Positions 57,881 through 64,000 of a stretch of 64,000 bases of DNA are shown in pieces (position 1 is the stretch's first letter; each line of letters starts with the position of its first letter). A model generated the notes under the pieces. That model saw nothing but the letters and a program-made list of their open reading frames with translations. It had not been told where the DNA came from and ran no database searches. The translations under genes and the position numbers were made by a program. The stretch spans positions 124,001-188,000 of the forward strand of contig SCHM01000001.1 in the NCBI GenBank assembly GCA_004123355.1. The letters are read 5' to 3'. Origin of the DNA: Amphirosellinia nigrospora. Taxonomy: Eukaryota; Ascomycota; Sordariomycetes; Xylariales; Xylariaceae.

Positions 57881-60398
57881 ACTCTTGGAATCCGGGGATG
57901 TATGAGTTGATCTACAAGAACTCGCTGCGTTTTTATGCTTTCGAATCTATACCGCTTTTAAAAGATAAGTATCTTGAAGACATGGAAGCCTAGGAGCCAC
58001 CCTCCCAAACGTAGCCGTTCACCTGAGCCTACTTTACTATTTAGTTTAAACGTTCAAGCAACGTTATAGGACCTAGACACAAATTGTGACAAGGTCAATA
58101 TAAGCACCCACGGCTATTATAATTAGGAAGGTATGGTTTAAGTGATACTGATTGATCTTGTGTTATAGCACGCCTACCTTATCGTCAACTCACCACTGCA
58201 AGGTATATAGATTTAGGGTTCACAAGCCTACTAGGATACAATTCCTAGTTAACTGTCATTGAGACTCTAGGACTTGTACAGTGCTGCGTTGATATTGGAG
58301 CGGGCAGTTGACCGGGAACATGTATCCGGCCATGATTTTCACATGTTACGCACGAAGCAATGATTTAATATATATTACTACAAGGCAAGTCTGTGGTGTT
58401 ACGCTTACACCCGCTGCCAGACTACATCAATATAAAATGTAGACGTATTGTGACTGAATTGATGTTCTTGCATTCTCTGAGCCGTCGGTGCCAAGTACGG
58501 CTGTAGCTAACATCGTTCGTCTGGTTAACGTTGCTAACCTACCTTGCATCCGATTCATTATTAAATTCTTGTTCTATTATATTCTCATTCTGAAGTCCGG
58601 ATCTGGCGCCCTTGAGAGGACAAGAAAAATACTTCAACGCCCCCCAAAGGCGAGACGGGAGTTCGAGGTATAGGCTAAGCAATCTCTTCGTGTATGTAAC
58701 GATAGTTTGCACGGATATCTATCAAGAGAAAGGACTGGAAGAAGCGTACCAAGCAGATTCATGCTCAAGTAAGCACTTAGATTATTCGTCTACTACCTAC
58801 CTTCTAGATACCTAAGTATCTGAAGCATTCTACTTACATCAGCTCTTGGTACACGGTACACACGATCGGGTAATCTAAAGAACTTAACATATGAGCGTCT
58901 TCATACGTTCCATGTTAGATTCCAAGGTAAATTCGCTTGCTTGCCAGTCACTCCATTTTGTCCTACCCAAAACAGCCACAAGAGAGCAAATGAAAACATT
59001 GACCTACAGCTCCATCTGGCATCACAGTACATCTTGCGACCCTCCATTCTACGTCGTTATGTGCATTCTACGTTTTCTCCCAGATAAATCAACCTTCACC
59101 TTATTATACCAGCCTTGCGTCTCTTGCCCCAAGCTATAATATGTCATGGTGCATTACAACAACTATCTCGATACATACCTAAGATAAATAACCACCTACA
59201 TGCCTACACAGATAGGCACAACATAATTCCTTAATATCAGGTACCTAGGTAACTTCTTGTTCTTTTCTTAAGAGGTACCTACCTAAGCATATAAGTATCT
59301 AAGGAAAGCACCTTCCTTACTATATCTTCTATAACCCATAAGGCACTTTCCTTCTATATCTTTCCAATTGCCTCAGTAGCCGCACCTGTCCTTCTCGGTA
59401 GGTACCTACCTCTAGGTACCTTAGGTACTCAAGAATTTCCTCCTACGCGATCCACCAACATCCTCCCCGAGGTCCTTAGTTTCTTTTCAGCACAAACACA
59501 CACCACCTACCTGCTCTCAGGTTTCGCTCTTCAAGCAACGATCCGTAGGGACCTTACCTACCTACTCACCTGGCCTCGGTAAACAGCATTGTGCTTTCAG
59601 CATCATCTTTCTAAGCATTCTCTGTTCACCTGAGTTTAGCCTTGAAGCGCAAGCTCCGGGACATAGATTGGGCTTTGACTACAACACGCCCCTTCGTATA
59701 GTAAGTCATCACGCAGTATTTCCTTCTCGATGTATGTGCCTTGCGCAACAATCGACTCTGTCCACATACCCGGCCTCGTCTGCCCCTTGCTTCTGATTTT
59801 TTACACCCATCGTCTCGAAATTGCATCTCCCTCTGCCTGCTACCTTCGCAAATTGCCTCTCAGGAAAGACGCTCACAACCACACATTCATACGTGTAATC
59901 TATTGCTCACTACCTGAAGACCTCCACACTGCCTAGGTCTATCGACAACGCTTATCACCAATACCTAGGGAGCACCGCTCTATTAGAGTCGTTTCCTCTT
60001 CTACTTGCCCTCGTATCTAATCATCACAGAACCTGACCTGCTCAGAGCGCCTGAGTAGCCATCAACAACCTCAAGGAAGCATTCCCAGTAAGCTCAGGTT
60101 AGTGACAGCCTTCTTTTCTCTCTCTCTCTCTTTTTTTTTTTTCCGATTGGGACCCCGTGTTCTGTGGTTCAAATATTATTCTTGCACCCGAAACTGCTGG
60201 ATGCTAATTTAGTGCCTGCCAAATTCACACACCCTCTTCTCAACTACTACTCACACACCTCACTTGATCCGCCCCTATCCTAATCTGGTTTCTAGACTAT
60301 TTCTTCTGCACAATACGCTCTCCTAGCTTCGCTACACTATCTTTTCAGCCCCGTTCGCCATTCATACTAACTAGCTATTAAGCATACTATCACTCAAC
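57881..60398. other. Gene-poor interval and long leader of the zinc-knuckle gene
   Basis: No gene is recognised. Clusters of GGTACCTAGGTA and AGGTACCTACCT motifs occur at 59239-59285 and 59397-59430. The final about 900 bp is pyrimidine-rich with a (CT)n and T-run at 60117-60142, probably promoter and 5' UTR of the CCHC gene; an intron in the leader is possible. Confidence 0.5.
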
Positions 60399-62351
60399 AT
60401 GTCTGAATGGACACTGTCTGCTGGCGATGCTGGCGGGGCCCAATGGAACGATGGAACTGCCAGTGACACCTGGAACGACAACACTGGTGCAAACGGTGGA
60501 GGAGCTACCGCATTTGTCGATGAGGCCGATACGAATGGTTTTGATTCCCGAGGTGGCGGTGGCGCCTGCTTCAATTGTGGACAGGAAGGGTAAGCTAAAC
60601 TATACGGACTTGAAGAAACTGCGCAATGCTCACTTCACCTTTTAGTCACAACAAGGCAGAATGTCCAAACCCTCGAGTCCAGAAATGTCGGCACTGCAAT
60701 GAGGAGGACATGTTATTCGAGACTGCCCAACTGCGCCTCCTCGTGAGTTTACTGGAGAGTGTCATCACTGTCATCAAGAAGGACATATGGCCAAGGATTG
60801 CCCCACGAAGCCCGCTGAGGCCTGCAGAAACTGCCAGCAGGAAGGTGAATACTGCTATATATATCTTCTATCATATAATTCTTGCTAAGAGACAAATGAA
60901 ACTAGGTCATACGGCTACCGATTGCAAGAATCCGCGAAAAGTCGATCGATCACACATTGAGGAAATGGGTGCTGAAATCGCCTGGGACAAGATATCTGAG
61001 GCTGCGCGGGAACGCGACATCGACGATGTCAAAGAGGCCATCCAGCAATACGTCAAGGCATGCCCAGACACAACTTATGTCGAGTTGGAGACCGCCTTCC
61101 GTTCACAAGATATTGGAGTGTACCTGATCGCTTTGGAGAGCCAATCCATGATCGCAACTTTGACTAATATGGATCTCCAAGGCAATCTGAACAAGAAGTA
61201 CAAAGTCAATTATCGATTCGATAATAAGCCAGCTCGTCCTCGTGAGCGAGAGTTCTGGCCTAGCAGCGCTGAAGAGAATATGGAGCGCTTGGCCGATGCC
61301 GGTGATCCCGTTGGCAGAGGCCTCTCTAAGTGCACTAACTGTAGTGAGCTGGGTCATATCGCCAAAAATTGTCCACAGGAGAAGATGGAGAAGGAGCGCG
61401 TCGTTATCATGTGCTTCAATTGTAACGAGCCCGGACATCGCATCCGTGATTGTGAGTGTACAGACCTTAGTTGATTTAGTGTATTGCTAATATTGTCTAG
61501 GCCCCCAAGATCGAGTTGACAAGTTTGCCTGCAAGAACTGCGGGTATGTTGTTTTCCAAACTCACCATCTCCTTCTGGCTGTGTATGGGCGGAATACTAA
61601 CCTGATGGTCGTGCTATAGCAAGGGCGGGCATAAAGCTGCTGACTGTTAGTGATCTATCATTTCATGAAAGTCCCCTATATGTGAAACGACGACTAATAA
61701 GTGAACAGGCCCCGAACCTCGCGTCGCGGGACCTGACGTGGAGTGTCGCAAATGCGGCGAGAGTAGGTCCATACAATGAAACATGAATATTATACAGTCT
61801 AACCAGTTCATCATAGCCGGACATTTCTCCCGAGACTGCCCTCAGGGAGGTGGAGGTGGTCCACGTGGATGCTTCAACTGTGGCCAAGAAGGACATTTGG
61901 CTAGCGATTGCACGGAGCCGAAGAAAATCAGGTGCCGTAATTGCAACCAAGAAGGCCACACCACCAGAGAGTGCGCCGAGCCCAAGGATATGTCCAAGGT
62001 CCAATGTCGCAACTGTGACGAGTACGGCCATGGCAGTCGAGAATGCCCCAAGCCCCGCGATTGTAAGCATTCAACAAGCTTGGCAGTTACTACGACAAGT
62101 GATGCTGCTAACATAGTATAATAGATAGCCGTGTTCAATGCCAAAACTGCGGCGAGATGGGCCATACTAAGGTTCGGTGCAAGAAAGAGACGGTGGCTCC
62201 CGAGGCCTTCGAGGGTGACAACGATGGTTTTGCAGGTGGAGGTGGCCTCAGTATGGGAGTTAGAGAAGCAGCTTCAGCCACCAACACGGGCTCCTACGAC
62301 AACAATGGATGGGGTACATCTGGTACTGGAGGAGAGGAGGCTGCTTGGTAG
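60399..62351 (+). CDS. CCHC zinc-knuckle nucleic-acid-binding protein (12 knuckles)
   Basis: A CNBP/Gis2-like protein that likely binds single-stranded RNA or DNA. Start MSEWTLSAGDAGGAQWND. Twelve CxxCxxxGHxxxxC units can be counted: CFNCGQEGHNKAEC; CRHCNEEGHVIRDC; CHHCHQEGHMAKDC; CRNCQQEGHTATDC; then a 120-residue non-knuckle part (EIAWDKISEAARERDIDDVK, VELETAFRSQDIGVYL); then CTNCSELGHIAKNC; CFNCNEPGHRIRDC; CKNCGKGGHKAADC; CRKCGETGHFSRDC; CFNCGQEGHLASDC; CRNCNQEGHTTREC; CRNCDEYGHGSREC; CQNCGEMGHTKVRC. The tail is Gly/Asn-rich. Introns cut repeatedly at the same points of the unit (before GH, or inside the last Cys codon or just after it). One base seems lost at about 60705 in unit 2 (GAGGGACAT read as GAGGACAT). 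Ends at 62351. Confidence 0.9.
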
Positions 62352-62949
62352 ATGTCCTGGCGGCTTGGGCCTGTGTTTTCCCAGTTAACAGTTTCGAACG
62401 GGCTCGGGTGAGGGGGTGGTTAGCAAGTCTTTTTTTGATCTGGTTTCGTGGTCCGATTTCAAGAGGTATCTCTTGCCGACTACAGGGGACTGGTAGTACC
62501 GTCTCGTCGTCTCGATAGTCTCGATCTGCTTTAGGAGATGCATGTCACTGCTTTCTCATGAATTGAGAGTCAAGCAAGTAAGGTAGAAGTAGCAGTTCAA
62601 TGCATAAAAAGTTCTGATTTTCTCATATTCCGCGAAGCATTCTCTCGTTGAGCCTAATTTAGGCACCAAAAAGCTACCAAGTAGGCAGCCACTTACCCTG
62701 TTGATTGCCCGCACTTTCAGCGGTATGTGGGTTGTACTGTACCTGCATGGAGCATTGCCCCGCGTCATAACGTCAGGCAGATAGATATATATGTATAGAA
62801 ATATCTACCTAGGTACCTATATCTAGCCGACGACCATCTTCTATACCTTAGTACTGTTCTAGTGGTCTCGATCCGCGGTCTAGATCACTAAATCGCTCTC
62901 GATATCTCGATTGTCTCTCCTTCTCACCATCCGCCATTGCTACGCCAAG
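62352..62949. other. Interval between CCHC gene and AIP1
   Basis: About 600 bp of 3' UTR and promoter. A CTACCTAGGTACCTATATC motif lies at 62806-62824 and a CTCGAT-rich part just before the AIP1 start. No gene. Confidence 0.5.
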
Positions 62950-64000
62950 ATGCCAATCACGATCGAGAAGACGTTGGCGGCGTCCCAGTGACGGCTCGAG
63001 GACAGCCGACACAGCTATCTACCGACCCCACCGGCACGAAAATTGCGTATGCGGTAAGTAATACGATGCCGTCTGCTTGTGCCGGGTGCGCAGTCTAATG
63101 GCCAAAAGTCTGGAAAGTCGATATACCTGCGTTCCATCGATGACCCATCAGACTGTTTACAGTACACCGAGCACACAGCGCAAACGACAGTAGCCCGCAT
63201 CGCCCCGCTGCCCAATATTGTACCCGAATATAGGGTCGCGAGCGGAGACGTAACGGGATTGGTTCGAGTATGGGCTTCGACAAAAGACGGAATCAGAAGA
63301 AAGGGTGAGTTGGGCCACGTCAAGTGCTTGCTGTCTGGTAACACGACTAATAACGCTTCGTTGAAGACGAATGGCCGGCTTTTTCGGGGCGAGTAAACGA
63401 CATAGCATTTGCGAGCGATGGGGACCGGGTTATAGCGGTGGGTGATGGCCGCGAAAAGTTCGGGCACGCCTTCAACATCACCGGCGGGAAAGTGGGAGAG
63501 GTAACAGGCCACTCTAAAGTCATCAATGCTGTCGCTATACGGCCCACCGAAAGGACGGTGCGCGCCATTTCCGCCGTGACGGTGAGTGATGATGCGTCTG
63601 TGTGTTTCCTGGGGAACGTCCCGAGTCCCTTCAATTTCAGTCCAAGGCGGACGGCCTGCATAAAGGTTTTGTACTTGGCACCGCCATTTCGCCGGATGGC
63701 AGCAAATTGGTCACTGTGGGCGCCGACAAGCGGATCCAACTGTACCTATTTAGCGAGGAGAAGACCCCCAAGGGCTTCGATCATGCTAGAACGGTTGGCG
63801 AGGGGAGCATACCGGGAGTATATTTGGTGCCAGCTGGTCAAGTGACTCCAAGAGATTTGTCACCGCCAGCGCGGACCAGACAGTGAAGATGTGGGATGTG
63901 GAATCTGGTACGGTCTTGCAGACTTGGAGATTTGGCGGAGACGGTGACCTTAGCGTTGATGATCAACAAGTCGGCATTGTCTGGCCTCAGGGGCGGAGCG
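62950..64000 (+). CDS. aip1: Actin-interacting protein 1 (WD40), 5' part
   Basis: AIP1 works with cofilin to take apart actin filaments. The gene runs off the right edge. Start MPITIEKTLAAS, then (one base shifted, about 62990) PVTARGQPTQLSTDPTGTKI, an intron, SGKSIYLRSIDDPSDCLQYT, EHTAQTTVARIAPLP, VASGDVTGLVRVWA, a second intron near 63305-63367, SGRVNDIAFASDGDRVIAVG, DGREKFGHAFNITGGKVGEV, VTVSDDASVCFL, GLHKGFVLGTAISPDGSKLV, TVGADKRIQLY, then SADQTVKMWDVESGTVLQTW and QQVGIVWPQGR at the edge. The WD40 order matches the family. Frame changes near 62990, 63640 and 63840 look like single lost bases. A housekeeping gene is not expected to be broken, which favours base errors. Confidence 0.9.

Noticed and set aside
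1-64000. CRISPR array, rRNA operon or bacterial operon structure
   Set aside because: None seen; the many spliceosomal introns and fungal families make a bacterial origin impossible.

Overview
The window is genomic DNA of a filamentous ascomycete (Pezizomycotina, most likely a Sordariomycete). The evidence is short spliceosomal introns with GTRNGT donors, CTRAC branch points and YAG acceptors, a HET-domain incompatibility gene, fungus-specific protein families (DUF3468-type regulator, ICE2, TDT/Mae1 transporter, CCG-6-like wall protein), and a very AT-rich block that looks like repeat-induced point mutation (RIP).

Layout. Positions 1-12055 are an AT-rich, gene-free block holding nested, decayed LTR elements (outer terminal repeats at about 1033-1287 and 11504-11753, inner ones at about 2462-2763 and 10477-10775) and three copies of a foldback element (two whole ones of about 800 bp, one half copy). 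A 20-C run marks the edge. From 12.2 kb onward the sequence has normal composition and carries: HET gene (-), glutamine synthetase (-), a fungal hypothetical gene (+), MOSC/flavin reductase/ferredoxin fusion (+), short-chain dehydrogenase (-), ceramide synthase Lag1-like (+), malate-type TDT transporter (+), TauD-type dioxygenase (+), tRNA-Pro(CGG) with intron (-), fungal-specific regulator (-), ICE2 (+), acetyl/propionyl-CoA-synthetase-like gene (+), ATP-grasp enzyme (+), Dal5-like MFS permease (-), ribosomal protein eS28 (+), GPI-anchored wall protein (-), 12-knuckle CCHC zinc protein (+) and the 5' part of actin-interacting protein 1 (+). Gene-poor gaps hold a 227 bp MITE-like element and a solo LTR with a 5 bp target duplication.

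The most unusual signal is a family of six related introns (116-169 bp) spread over four unrelated genes on both strands, each in the sense orientation of its host and each bounded exactly by the splice sites. They share a 5' block, a middle block around TGGGACA-GAGAATG-CTAGAAGC and a 3' block around ATAACTGACTCCGAGTGTTGTAG (split here). They behave like introner-like elements, introns that multiply in the genome.

Two cautions. First, many conserved genes (Lag1, ICE2, AIP1, CCHC protein, CoA synthetase, ATP-grasp, MOSC fusion) change reading frame at single-base deletions, often beside short homopolymers, while GS, the TDT transporter, TauD and eS28 stay in frame; base-level assembly error is a serious alternative to true decay. 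Second, the glutamine synthetase gene has one in-frame stop at a conserved Trp codon, in a CpA to TpA context like RIP. All homology calls come from reading motifs by eye.
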